NCBI RefSeq assembly: GCF_023923225.1
Contig: NZ_CP099489.1
Location: forward strand, 2,418,001 to 2,482,000
Reading direction: 5' to 3'
Origin: Ornithinimicrobium faecis
GTDB taxonomy: Bacteria > Actinomycetota > Actinomycetes > Actinomycetales > Dermatophilaceae
DNA length: 64,000 nucleotides
This document shows positions 33,916 to 41,895 of the stretch, one piece after another (position 1 is the first letter of the stretch; every line of letters begins with the position of its first letter). A program made the position numbers and the translations under genes. The notes under the pieces are model-generated. The model searched no databases. It worked only from the letters and a program-made list of their open reading frames with translations, and was not told the origin of the DNA.

Positions 33916-34266
33916 TCAGGATTGGAGGGCGACGTGAACGTCCTCGCCCTCGATCTTCACGGTGTGTATGGCGATGGGCTGGGTTGCGGGCAGGCCAGTG
34001 GGCTCCCCGCTGGTCATGTCGAAGCGCGAGCCGTGCAGCCAGCACTCGATGGTGCCGCCGTCCAGGTCCCCCTCTGAGAGGGAGACGTTGGCGTGGGTGC
34101 ACGTGTCGTCGAACGCATGCACCTCGCCACTGGAGTCACGGGCGATCGCGACCAGGCGTCCGTCAAAGCTGGCCTGGACCGCACCCACCTCGGGCAGGTC
34201 GGCCAGGGTGCAGACCTTGACAAAGGACAACTGTCCCGTGTCATCGGTCTGGACGGGCTCGGTCAT
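33916..34266 (-). CDS. Rieske-type non-haem iron oxygenase ferredoxin subunit
   Basis: A 116-residue soluble Rieske [2Fe-2S] protein. The cluster ligands are Cys56-His58 (CTH) and Cys75-His78 (CWLH), in the CxH...CxxH pattern of oxygenase ferredoxins. It lies between sufD and sufC, with a 4-bp overlap to sufD, where many actinobacteria keep such a gene. It may serve as an electron donor or cluster carrier for assembly. No oxygenase gene is nearby. Confidence 0.9.
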   Translation of the reverse strand: MTEPVQTDDTGQLSFVKVCTLADLPEVGAVQASFDGRLVAIARDSSGEVHAFDDTCTHANVSLSEGDLDGGTIECWLHGSRFDMTSGEPTGLPATQPIAIHTVKIEGEDVHVALQS

Positions 34267-35462
34267 GCAGTCGCCCCCATGTCGGCCGCGAGCTCCTCCT
34301 CGATGGCCGCCATCAGGGTGTCCACGACCTCGGGCACGCCGATCTTGGCGATGATGTCGGCGAAGAAGCCGCGCACCACCAGCCGGCGGGCGTTCGTTTC
34401 GTCGATGCCGCGGGACATCAGATAGAAGAGCTGCTCGTCGTCGAACCGGCCGGTGGAGCTGGCGTGGCCGGCTCCGGCGATCTCACCGGTCTCGATCTCG
34501 AGGTTGGGCACCGAGTCGGCGCGGGCACCGTCGGTCAGCACCAGGTTGCGGTTCAACTCGTAGGTGTCAATGCCCTCGGCCTCCTTGCGGATCAGCACGT
34601 CGCCGACCCAGACCGTGTGCGCACCGTCGCCCTGCAGCGCACCCTTGTAGGTGACCAGGGAGTTGGTGTGCGGGGCGTTGTGGTCCACGAACGAACGGTG
34701 CTCGAGGTGCTGGCCGGCGTCGGCGAAGTAGACACCCAGCAGGGTGGCCTCTCCGCCCGGGCCGTCGTAGCGCACGTTGGAGTTGACCCGCACGATCGAG
34801 CCGCCGAGGCTGACCGCGATGTGCTTGTACTTGCCGTCGCGACCGACCGAGGCATCGTGCTGGCCCAGGTGGATCGCGTCGTCCTCCCAGCGCTGCAGCG
34901 TAACGACCGTCAGGTCGGCACCGTCCCCGACGATGACCTCCAGGTTGCCCCGGTGGTCCGCGGATCCGGTGTGGTCCAGGATGAGCAGGGCCTTGCTGTG
35001 GTGACCGGCCTCGATCACGTAGTGCGCACTGGACAGGCGCCCCGCGCCGTTGCCGTGGACGTTGATCCGCAGCGGCTCGGCATACTCCTTCTCGGCCTCG
35101 ATCTTCAGGTGCAGCGCCTCGTCGGTGTTGGCCGAGGCGACGACCGCACCGCGGTCGCCGGGCACCAGGACGGTGCCACGCGGCGCCTGACCCTGCGCCA
35201 GCGTGCTGACCATGTCCAGGACACCGGACACGTCGTAGTCGGCCGGGTGGTCCTCGCCGCGGACGTCGTCGGCCTCGTCGGCGAAGACGCCGCCCAGGCG
35301 GTCCACGGGGGTGAAGCGCCACTCCTCCTCGCGCCCGTTGGGCACCGGGAAGTCGCTGACCTCGAAGGAGGTCAGGCGCGCGGCCCGGGACTCCTCCGGG
35401 GCCGCCCCGACGGTGCTCTGCGGGTCAACGTGATCGGTGGGCTTGTCGGTGAGCAGGGTCAT
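34263..35462 (-). CDS. sufD: Fe-S assembly protein SufD
   Basis: A 399-residue beta-helix scaffold subunit that pairs with SufB and SufC. Recognisable parts are FPVPNGREEEWRFTP near residues 38-52, the central repeat with HRGNLEVIVGDGADLTV, and the C-terminal ATGEIAGAGHASSTGRFDDEQLFYL-type region, with the typical H-A-S segment and MSRGIDETNARRLVVRGFF. It overlaps sufB by 1 nt and the Rieske gene by 4 bp, so the operon is tightly coupled. Confidence 0.94.
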   Translation of the reverse strand: MTLLTDKPTDHVDPQSTVGAAPEESRAARLTSFEVSDFPVPNGREEEWRFTPVDRLGGVFADEADDVRGEDHPADYDVSGVLDMVSTLAQGQAPRGTVLVPGDRGAVVASANTDEALHLKIEAEKEYAEPLRINVHGNGAGRLSSAHYVIEAGHHSKALLILDHTGSADHRGNLEVIVGDGADLTVVTLQRWEDDAIHLGQHDASVGRDGKYKHIAVSLGGSIVRVNSNVRYDGPGGEATLLGVYFADAGQHLEHRSFVDHNAPHTNSLVTYKGALQGDGAHTVWVGDVLIRKEAEGIDTYELNRNLVLTDGARADSVPNLEIETGEIAGAGHASSTGRFDDEQLFYLMSRGIDETNARRLVVRGFFADIIAKIGVPEVVDTLMAAIEEELAADMGATA

Positions 35463-36883
35463 CAGCCGACGGCTCCTTCCATCTGAAGCTCGATGAGACG
35501 GTTGAGTTCGAGGGCATACTCCATCGGCAGCTCTCGGGCGATCGGCTCGACGAAGCCACGGACGATCATCGCCATCGCCTCGGTCTCGCTCATGCCACGG
35601 GACATCAGGTAGAACAGCTGGTTCTCGGAGACCTTCGACACGGTGGCCTCGTGGGCCATCTGCACGTCGTCCTCGCGGATGTCGTTGTAGGGGTAGGTGT
35701 CCGAGCGGGAGATCTGGTCGACCAGCAGGGCGTCGCAGACGACGCTGGAGCGGCTGTTCTTCGCACCCTCGAGCACCTGGACCAGGCCACGGTATGACGT
35801 GCGGCCACCACCGCGGGCCACCGACTTGGAGACGATGGTCGAGGAGGTGTTGGGGGCGGCGTGCACCATCTTGGAGCCGGCGTCCTGGTGCTGTCCCTCA
35901 CCGGCGAAGGCGACGGACAGGGTCTCACCCTTGGAGTGCTCGCCGAGCAGGAAGACGGCGGGGTACTTCATGGTGACCTTGGAGCCGATGTTGCCGTCGA
36001 CCCACTCCATGGTGGCGCCCTCGGCGCAGGTCGCGCGCTTGGTGACCAGGTTGTAGACGTTGTTGGACCAGTTCTGGATCGTCGTGTAACGCACGCTGGC
36101 GTTCTTCTTCACGATGATCTCCACGACCGCGCTGTGCAGGCTGTCGGACTGGTAGATCGGGGCGGTGCAACCCTCGACGTAGTGCACCGAGGAGCCCTCG
36201 TCGGCGATGATCAGGGTCCGCTCGAACTGACCCATGTTCTCGGTGTTGATCCGGAAGTAGGCCTGCAGCGGGATCTCGACGTGCACGCCCGGGGGGACGT
36301 AGACGAAGGAGCCACCGGACCAGACGGAGGTGTTGAGGGCGGAGAACTTGTTGTCGCCGGAGGGGATCACCGAGCCGAAGTACTCGCGGAACAGGTCCTC
36401 GTGCTCACGCAGCGCGGTGTCGGTGTCCAGGAACAGGACGCCCTGCTCCTCCAGGTCCTCGCGGATCTGGTGGTAGACGACCTCGGACTCGTACTGTGCG
36501 GCGACGCCAGCGACCAGGCGCTGCTTCTCGGCCTCCGGGATGCCCAGGCGGTCGTAGGTGTTCTTGATGTCCTCGGGCAGGTCCTCCCAGCTGGTGGCCT
36601 GCTTCTCCGTGGAGCGCACGAAGTACTTGATGTTCTGGAAGTCGATGCCGGACAGGTCACTGCCCCAGGTCGGCATGGGCTTCTTGTCGAACAACTTCAG
36701 GGCCTTGACGCGCTGCTCGAGCATCCAGGCCGGCTCGTTCTTGAGCTCGGAGATGCCGCGCACGACGCCCTCGTCCAGTCCACGCTTGGCCACGGAGCCG
36801 GCAGCGTCACTGTCCGACCAGCCGTATTCGTAGGTGCCTAGGTCTTTCAGACCCGGGTTGAGCTCTTCGATGTTTGTGCTCAT
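35462..36883 (-). CDS. sufB: Fe-S assembly protein SufB
   Basis: A 473-residue scaffold subunit where the cluster is built. Hallmarks are [41 protein letters not shown], and HYVEGCTAP with the conserved Cys, and the C-terminal [21 protein letters not shown]. No intein interrupts it, unlike mycobacterial SufB. Its ATG overlaps the sufR stop (ATGA). Confidence 0.96.
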   Translation of the reverse strand: MSTNIEELNPGLKDLGTYEYGWSDSDAAGSVAKRGLDEGVVRGISELKNEPAWMLEQRVKALKLFDKKPMPTWGSDLSGIDFQNIKYFVRSTEKQATSWEDLPEDIKNTYDRLGIPEAEKQRLVAGVAAQYESEVVYHQIREDLEEQGVLFLDTDTALREHEDLFREYFGSVIPSGDNKFSALNTSVWSGGSFVYVPPGVHVEIPLQAYFRINTENMGQFERTLIIADEGSSVHYVEGCTAPIYQSDSLHSAVVEIIVKKNASVRYTTIQNWSNNVYNLVTKRATCAEGATMEWVDGNIGSKVTMKYPAVFLLGEHSKGETLSVAFAGEGQHQDAGSKMVHAAPNTSSTIVSKSVARGGGRTSYRGLVQVLEGAKNSRSSVVCDALLVDQISRSDTYPYNDIREDDVQMAHEATVSKVSENQLFYLMSRGMSETEAMAMIVRGFVEPIARELPMEYALELNRLIELQMEGAVG

Positions 36884-37602
36884 CGCATAGACCTTCCTTC
36901 AGGGGACTCGACGACAACCGGACCCTCGGTGAGGGCGCCGGTGGGAATGTAGGTGGTGCAGACGTGCTCGCCGCCGGCCAGGGTGGCCAGACGCTGCACG
37001 TGGACGCCGAGGAGCCGCGAGATGGCCTCGGTCTCGGCGTCACAGAACTGACGGAACTCGGTGGCCACGTTGCGCACCGGACAATGACCCTGGCACAACT
37101 GGATGCCAGCCAGACCAGTGCCCTGCGCGACCGGGCGTGTCGAGGCGGCGAAGCCCTCGGCCGACAGCGCCTCGGAGAGGGCGTCGATCCGGGCGATCAG
37201 GTCGTCCCCGGCCTCATCGACCGCGGTCCGCAGGCGCTGCTCCAACTCATGGATCTGCTCCTCGGCGAACTCCTCGACGGCAGACTCGCCGGAGTGCTCG
37301 GCCAGGAACTTCAGGGCGGCGGTGGCCACATCGTCGTAGGTGTTGGACATCTGCGACTGCCCATGGGCGGTCAGCACGAAACTGCGCGCGGGGCGGCCAC
37401 GGCCGCGGGGGCCGGGGGCGGCCTCGTGCTCGGCGATCAGATCGCCCTCCTCGAGGGCATCCAGGTGGCGACGCACGGCGGCGGGGGTCAGACCCAGCAA
37501 CTCGGCCAGGTCACGGGCAGAAATGGGACCGCGCTCGCCGATCGTCCTGCGGACGCGGTCTCGCGTCCGGGACTCAGCGGTGCCGTCAGCCATAAACACC
37601 AT
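36880..37602 (-). CDS. sufR: SufR-type Fe-S-sensing transcriptional regulator
   Basis: A 240-residue regulator at the head of the suf operon. An ArsR/DeoR-like winged helix spans about residues 14-60 ([30 protein letters not shown]). The C-terminal half has [16 protein letters not shown] and EHVCTTY, the cysteines expected to hold an Fe-S cluster that reports cluster sufficiency. In the family the holo-form represses suf. The start at 37602 is tentative (ATG also at 37593). A palindrome at 37627-37644 is a candidate operator. Confidence 0.9.
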   Translation of the reverse strand: MVFMADGTAESRTRDRVRRTIGERGPISARDLAELLGLTPAAVRRHLDALEEGDLIAEHEAAPGPRGRGRPARSFVLTAHGQSQMSNTYDDVATAALKFLAEHSGESAVEEFAEEQIHELEQRLRTAVDEAGDDLIARIDALSEALSAEGFAASTRPVAQGTGLAGIQLCQGHCPVRNVATEFRQFCDAETEAISRLLGVHVQRLATLAGGEHVCTTYIPTGALTEGPVVVESPEGRSMR

Positions 37603-37626
37603 GCCAGTGTGACCTATATCCACGTC

Positions 37627-37644
37627 AGGTCCAACGAAGGACCT
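37627..37644. promoter_or_regulatory. Candidate suf operator palindrome
   Basis: AGGTCC-AACGAA-GGACCT is a perfect 6-bp inverted repeat 25 bp upstream of sufR, in the divergent region with the ABC transporter gene. It does not match the SufR sites I recall from cyanobacteria or mycobacteria, so assigning it to SufR is inference from position. Confidence 0.4.
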
Positions 37645-37685
37645 CCTAACCTCATTCCCCTCACGGGAGAGCCAGCCGCGTCGCA

Positions 37686-37691
37686 TAGGCT
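37686..37691 (+). promoter_or_regulatory. Putative -10 of a leaderless promoter (ABC ATPase gene)
   Basis: TAGGCT ends 8 nt before the GTG at 37700. Confidence 0.35.
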
Positions 37692-37699
37692 CTGCCCTC

Positions 37700-38404
37700 G
37701 TGATCCGCGTCCACCAGTTGACCCGTGCCTTCGGCCGGGTCCAGGCCCTCGACGGCGTCGAGTGGACAGCACAGCCAGGTCAGGTCACCTGTCTGCTAGG
37801 CCCCAACGGTGCGGGCAAGACGACCACCGTGGAGATCGCCGAGGGCCTCCAGCACGCCGACAGCGGGACCGTCGAGGTGCTGGGCACCGACCCCTGGCGC
37901 GCCAGCGCCGAACACCGGGCCAGGGTGGGCGTCATGTTGCAGGACGGCGGACTCCCCCAATCCGTCAAGCCTCTTGCCCTCCTGCACCACCTCGCCAGGT
38001 TCTATGCCGCCCCTGCGGACGTGGAGGCCCTGGTCACCGAGCTGGACATCAATGATTTTGCTGGCACCACGGTGCGACGACTCTCCGGCGGACAACGACA
38101 ACGCGTCGCCCTGGCCGCCGCGCTGGTGGGACGCCCCGACGTGCTCTTCCTGGACGAGCCCACGGCAGGTCTGGATCCGCATGTGCGGCGGACGGTGTGG
38201 GAGCTCATCGCCCGCACCGCACGGGAGGGCGCCACGGTCGTGGTGACGACACACTCCTTCGAGGAGGCCGAGCGCCTCGCTGACCACCTGGTGATCATGG
38301 CCCGGGGGCGCACCGTCGCCGAGGGGACCCCCGCCCAGGTGGCGGGCGGGGAGACCCTCGAGTCGGCATACTTCGCGCTCACCGACAGGAGGGAGACGCC
38401 ATGA
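37700..38404 (+). CDS. ABC transporter ATP-binding protein (ABC-2 type system)
   Basis: A 234-residue ATPase with Walker A GPNGAGKT near residues 34-41, signature LSGGQRQRVALAAAL, Walker B VLFLDEPTAGLDP and switch histidine VTTHSFEEAE. It is coupled to the permease gene by a 4-bp overlap. The position between sufR and ctaA matches the ABC transporter found in the suf-ctaA interval of other actinobacteria (in mycobacteria the Rv1456c-Rv1458c genes). Its substrate is unknown; a link to haem or membrane maturation is suggested only by context. Confidence 0.88.
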   Translation: MIRVHQLTRAFGRVQALDGVEWTAQPGQVTCLLGPNGAGKTTTVEIAEGLQHADSGTVEVLGTDPWRASAEHRARVGVMLQDGGLPQSVKPLALLHHLARFYAAPADVEALVTELDINDFAGTTVRRLSGGQRQRVALAAALVGRPDVLFLDEPTAGLDPHVRRTVWELIARTAREGATVVVTTHSFEEAERLADHLVIMARGRTVAEGTPAQVAGGETLESAYFALTDRRETP

Positions 38405-39189
38405 CCGGTCCCCTGCCCACCGACCGGGTGGCCGAGCCGAGCGATGTGCGGGCCGCACCCACGGCGCGTCGCATCCTGGCCCAGGCAGGCTTCGAGGCGC
38501 GCGGTCTGCTCAGCCACGGCGAGCAACTGCTCGTCAGCATCGTCCTGCCCCTCATGGCGCTCGTCGGTCTCGCCCTCACCGACGCGCCGTCTCTCGGGGA
38601 CGGGGAGCGGATCGACGTGGCCACGGCCGGTGTGCTCGCGCTCGCGGTCATCTCGACCGCCTTCACCGGACAGGCCATCCTGCTGGGCTTCGAGCGACGC
38701 TATGGCGTGCTGCGCATGCTCGGCACCACTCCCCTGGGCCGCGGCGGTCTGCTGCTGGCCAAGGCGGTCTCGGTCCTCGCCGTGCTCGCCGTCCAGTTTG
38801 TCGTGCTCGGCGTCATCGCGGCCTTCCTCGGGTGGAGCCCTCAGGCAGCCGGGATCCCCGGCGCTCTGCTGGTGACCGTGGCCGGCGTGCTGGCCTTCGC
38901 CTCCCTCGCCGCGCTGATCGGCGGCACCCTGCGGGCCGAGGGCGTGCTCGCCCTGGCCAACCTGCTGTGGATCCTGCTGGCAGCGCTCGGCGGTGTCCTG
39001 ATCTCAGCTGCTCGATATCCCGCCCCCTGGGACACGGTCGTCAGTTTCCTGCCGTCCTCCGCGCTGGGCGACGGGATGCGCATCGCCCTCGTCGACGGTG
39101 GCTTCCCGCTGGCGGAGATCGTGGTCCTGCTGGTGTGGACCGGGCTCGCCTCGGCCCTGGCCGTGCGGCACCTGCGCTGGTCCGACTGA
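38401..39189 (+). CDS. ABC-2 type transporter permease
   Basis: A 262-residue membrane protein with about six hydrophobic segments after a cytoplasmic leader of about 35 residues. It is the partner of the ATPase whose gene overlaps its start by 4 bp. The pattern of paired helices and the FLPSSALGDGMRIAL segment before the last helix are typical of ABC-2 permeases. A Family A repeat array begins at the base after its stop. Confidence 0.85.
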   Translation: MTGPLPTDRVAEPSDVRAAPTARRILAQAGFEARGLLSHGEQLLVSIVLPLMALVGLALTDAPSLGDGERIDVATAGVLALAVISTAFTGQAILLGFERRYGVLRMLGTTPLGRGGLLLAKAVSVLAVLAVQFVVLGVIAAFLGWSPQAAGIPGALLVTVAGVLAFASLAALIGGTLRAEGVLALANLLWILLAALGGVLISAARYPAPWDTVVSFLPSSALGDGMRIALVDGGFPLAEIVVLLVWTGLASALAVRHLRWSD

Positions 39190-39284
39190 CCCGCAAAAAT
39201 ATAATGGTTTCGTACGCCCGCCCCGCCTTTTGATAAAGGTTTCGTACGCCCGCCCCGCCTTTTGATACAGGTTTCGTACGCCGA
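39190..39284 (+). repeat. Family A 32-bp tandem repeat, 3 units
   Basis: Units begin at about 39189, 39221 and 39253. Each has CCCGC and GGTTTCGTACGCC; units 2 and 3 share CCTTTTGATA. The array starts immediately after the permease stop and reads in the same direction as that gene. It is inverted relative to the copies at 40623-40718 on the other side of ctaA. Confidence 0.93.
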
Positions 39285-39361
39285 CCGACGGCGGCCTGCG
39301 TGATCCCGAGTCAGGGGGTCACAACCGTCAGCCCTGCCCGAACTACCATGAGGAGGTGCCC

Positions 39362-40282
39362 GTGACCTCCCCCTGGCTCCGCCGGACCCTTATCACCAAC
39401 CTCGTCCTCCAGGTCCTGATCGTCGTGACCGGCGGTCTGGTCCGCCTGTCCGGGAGCGGGCTGGGGTGCCCGACGTGGCCGCGCTGCGAGACGGGATCGT
39501 TCACGCCCGTGATCCACGACGCGATCACGTTCCACCCCTTCATTGAGTTCGGCAACCGACTGCTGAGCATGGTCGTCGGCTTCGTCGCCCTGCTCACTAT
39601 CTGGGCCGTGTGGCGCTGGGCCAGGGACCGCAAGCCGATGATGGGGCTGGCCCTGGGCATCCTCGGCATCACGATCGGGCAGGGGGTCCTCGGTGGCATC
39701 ACGGTCCTGACCGGGCTGCACCCCACCACCGTGATGGCGCACTTCCTGGTGTCGATGACCCTCATCGTGCTCAGCACCGCGCTGGTCCTGCGCGAGCGCG
39801 AGCCCGACGTCCCCGCGCGCCCCGTCGTGCCGTTGATCGTCCGGCAACTGGGCCTGGCGACCGGCGCCGTGCTGGCCGTCGTCCTGGTGCTCGGCACGGT
39901 CGTGACCGGCTCCGGCCCACACTCAGGTGACGCCGAGGAGCCGGCCCGGTTCGGCTTTGATCCCCGCACGATCTCGTGGCTGCACGCTGATGCGGTGATG
40001 TTGTTTATGGGCCTGGTGGTGGCCATGGTCGTCGCCACGAGCTTGATCGCGGGTGCCGCGCGGTCCCGTGGTTGGTGGGGTGCGGTCCTGCTGGTCTCAC
40101 TGGGCCAGGGCGTCATCGGCTACACGCAATACCTGACCGGCCTCCCCGAGATCCTGGTCCTCCTGCACATGCTCGGCGCGGCCGCGTTGACGGTCACTGT
40201 CACCGGCGGGCTGTTGACGCTGTGGGCTCGCGACCCAGCGAGGGTGGACCCTGCCCCGGCGGAGCAGACGCTCTCCGCCTGA
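39362..40282 (+). CDS. ctaA: Haem A synthase (COX15/CtaA)
   Basis: Oxidises the C8 methyl of haem O to make haem A for cytochrome aa3 oxidase. The 306-residue protein has eight predicted membrane helices and the conserved elements VTGGLVRLSGSGLGCPTWPRC, HPFIEFGNRLLS, LHPTTVMAHF, and SWLHADAVMLF, which hold haem-binding histidines and the cysteine pair. GTG at 39362 is preferred because AGGAGG lies 5 nt upstream; GTG at 39356 overlaps that ribosome site. ctaB, the preceding step, lies downstream on the other strand. Confidence 0.93.
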   Translation: MTSPWLRRTLITNLVLQVLIVVTGGLVRLSGSGLGCPTWPRCETGSFTPVIHDAITFHPFIEFGNRLLSMVVGFVALLTIWAVWRWARDRKPMMGLALGILGITIGQGVLGGITVLTGLHPTTVMAHFLVSMTLIVLSTALVLREREPDVPARPVVPLIVRQLGLATGAVLAVVLVLGTVVTGSGPHSGDAEEPARFGFDPRTISWLHADAVMLFMGLVVAMVVATSLIAGAARSRGWWGAVLLVSLGQGVIGYTQYLTGLPEILVLLHMLGAAALTVTVTGGLLTLWARDPARVDPAPAEQTLSA

Positions 40283-40355
40283 CGGCACCTGAGGCGACCC
40301 GCTCCCCCTGACGGGGGCACCCACCAAGCCTGCTCCGCCTAACTGCGCCTGAGGC
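40273..40355 (+). repeat. Duplicated segment spanning the ctaA stop
   Basis: A 23-bp segment beginning CTCCGCCTGACGG at 40273, containing the ctaA TGA, recurs at 40333-40355 with 20 of 23 matches. Between the copies lies a short CCCCC-TGAC-GGGGG hairpin. Confidence 0.55.
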
Positions 40356-40622
40356 CGCACAGCGCTGCGCTGGTGCCTGTCTTCTGCGCGTGCGTCGTTC
40401 CCCTGCCTCGCGCGTGTCCTGCACGGTGCCCACATCGTTGCGGCGTGTCCTGTGCTCCGGCCCCAGTTCGGCAACACGTGCCGGGCACAGTCCGGGCCGC
40501 GCGGATAGTGCGAGCAATACGGCAGGAACGGCAATCGGCTGACGAGATCGCGCCGGGCAGGGCACGCGACGCCGATATTGGATGGGCGTGAACGGGGAGA
40601 TCGCTACGGAGATGCGGGCTGA
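40356..40622. other. Intergenic stretch without recognisable feature
   Basis: This part of the 423-bp gap between ctaA and ctaB holds no convincing gene: the short open frames here lack ribosome sites and recognisable content. I see no tRNA, riboswitch or strong terminator. Together with the two Family A arrays it forms an interval bounded by inverted repeats. Confidence 0.6.
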
Positions 40623-40718
40623 TGGACCGTGCGAGACCTTTATCAAAATGCGGGCCGACGTACGAAACCTCTATCAAGATGCGGGGGCGGCGTACGAAAC
40701 CTGTATCAAAATGCGGGG
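40623..40718 (-). repeat. Family A 32-bp tandem repeat, 3 units, overlapping the ctaB stop
   Basis: On the minus strand units begin at 40718, 40686 and 40654. Each has CCCCGC or CCCGC, then TTTTGATA or a close variant, then AGGTTTCGTACG (the last unit diverges to AGGTCTCGCACG). The ctaB TGA (40706-40708) and its last codons lie inside the first unit. Confidence 0.94.
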
Positions 40719-41659
40719 AGCGCGATGAAGACCAACGGGTCGACGGCCACGCCGATGAAGAGCAGCGTCAGATAGCTGATGGAGAAGTGGAACAACCGCA
40801 TGGCGCCCAGTTTGTTGCCGACCTCGCCCGCCTTGGCCTTGGTCTGCAGGCGGTGCGCCTCGACCAGGAAGACGACACCGGAGACCAGGGCCGTGCCGGT
40901 GTAGATCCACCCCATCGGCGCCACAGGGATCAACACCAACGAGGTGATGACCGTGGCCCACGAATAGATGACGACCTTGCGCGCGACCGCGACGTCCTGC
41001 GCGACCACCGGCAGCATCGGCACGCCGGCTGCTGCATAGTCCTCCTTGAACCGCATGGACAGCGGCCAGTAGTGCGGCGGCGTCCAGAAGAAGATGACCA
41101 TGAAGAGCACCAGCGCGGGCCAGGCCAGCGAGTTGGTGACAGCCGACCAGCCGATGAGCACCGGCATGCAGCCCGCGACGCCACCCCACACGATGTTCTG
41201 GCTGGTGCGGCGCTTGAGCAGGACGGTGTAGAAGCCGATGTAGAGCACGATGGCGCCGAGCCCCAACCAGGCAGACAACCAGTTGACGAACAGCCCGAGC
41301 CAGAGCGTGGCGATCGCGCCGAGCACGCCGCCAAAGATCAGCGCGGCACGCGGTGTGATGACGCCGGTGACCAGGGGCCGGTTCTCGGTGCGGTGCATCT
41401 TGGCGTCGATGTCGCGGTCGAGATAACAGTTGAGCGTGTTGGCCGAGGCCGCGGCCAGGGTGCCGCCGATCAGCGTGGCGACCACGAGCCAGAGCGAGGG
41501 GATGCCGCGCTCGGCGAGAAACATGACCGGGAACGTCGTCACCAGCAGCAGCTCGATGATGCGCGGCTTGGTGAGGGCGATGTAGTCCAGGACCACCTGG
41601 CGCCACCCGCGGTCCACAGCAGCAGGCGTTGTCCCTGTCGAGCGGTCGAGAGTGGTCAC
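40706..41659 (-). CDS. ctaB: Protohaem IX farnesyltransferase
   Basis: Adds a farnesyl group to haem B to give haem O, the substrate of CtaA. The 317-residue UbiA-family protein has about nine membrane helices and the prenyl-diphosphate motif Asn77-x3-Asp81-x3-Asp85 (NCYLDRDID), with HRTENRPL next to it; the second motif region is [14 protein letters not shown]. It begins with GTG, divergent from tkt, as in other actinobacteria. The last residues, LPAF, and the stop are encoded by a 32-bp repeat unit. Confidence 0.94.
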   Translation of the reverse strand: MTTLDRSTGTTPAAVDRGWRQVVLDYIALTKPRIIELLLVTTFPVMFLAERGIPSLWLVVATLIGGTLAAASANTLNCYLDRDIDAKMHRTENRPLVTGVITPRAALIFGGVLGAIATLWLGLFVNWLSAWLGLGAIVLYIGFYTVLLKRRTSQNIVWGGVAGCMPVLIGWSAVTNSLAWPALVLFMVIFFWTPPHYWPLSMRFKEDYAAAGVPMLPVVAQDVAVARKVVIYSWATVITSLVLIPVAPMGWIYTGTALVSGVVFLVEAHRLQTKAKAGEVGNKLGAMRLFHFSISYLTLLFIGVAVDPLVFIALPAF

Positions 41660-41836
41660 GGCGTCCTATCACTGTCGCGGGAGTATGCGGACACACCAGT
41701 GCGTGGGGTCCGTTCCACTGAGCATCGTAGCCCTCCGAAGGACCCGAGCGGGCACCGCATCGCCCGGTGGTGGCGCCTCTCACACCCAACCCCGGGGGAC
41801 GGCGGGGTGGACCGTGCACCGACGCATGGACCGGAC

Positions 41837-41842
41837 TAAGGT
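41837..41842 (+). promoter_or_regulatory. Candidate -10 for the tkt operon
   Basis: TAAGGT lies about 54 nt before the tkt GTG, which has its own AGGAG ribosome site, so this promoter would give a short leader. No clear -35. The rest of 41660-41895 shows nothing further. Confidence 0.3.
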
Positions 41843-41895
41843 CGGGTCTTGATGGTGCTCTCCCGCACCGCCCGTCGAGAACTCAGGAGTGCCCC

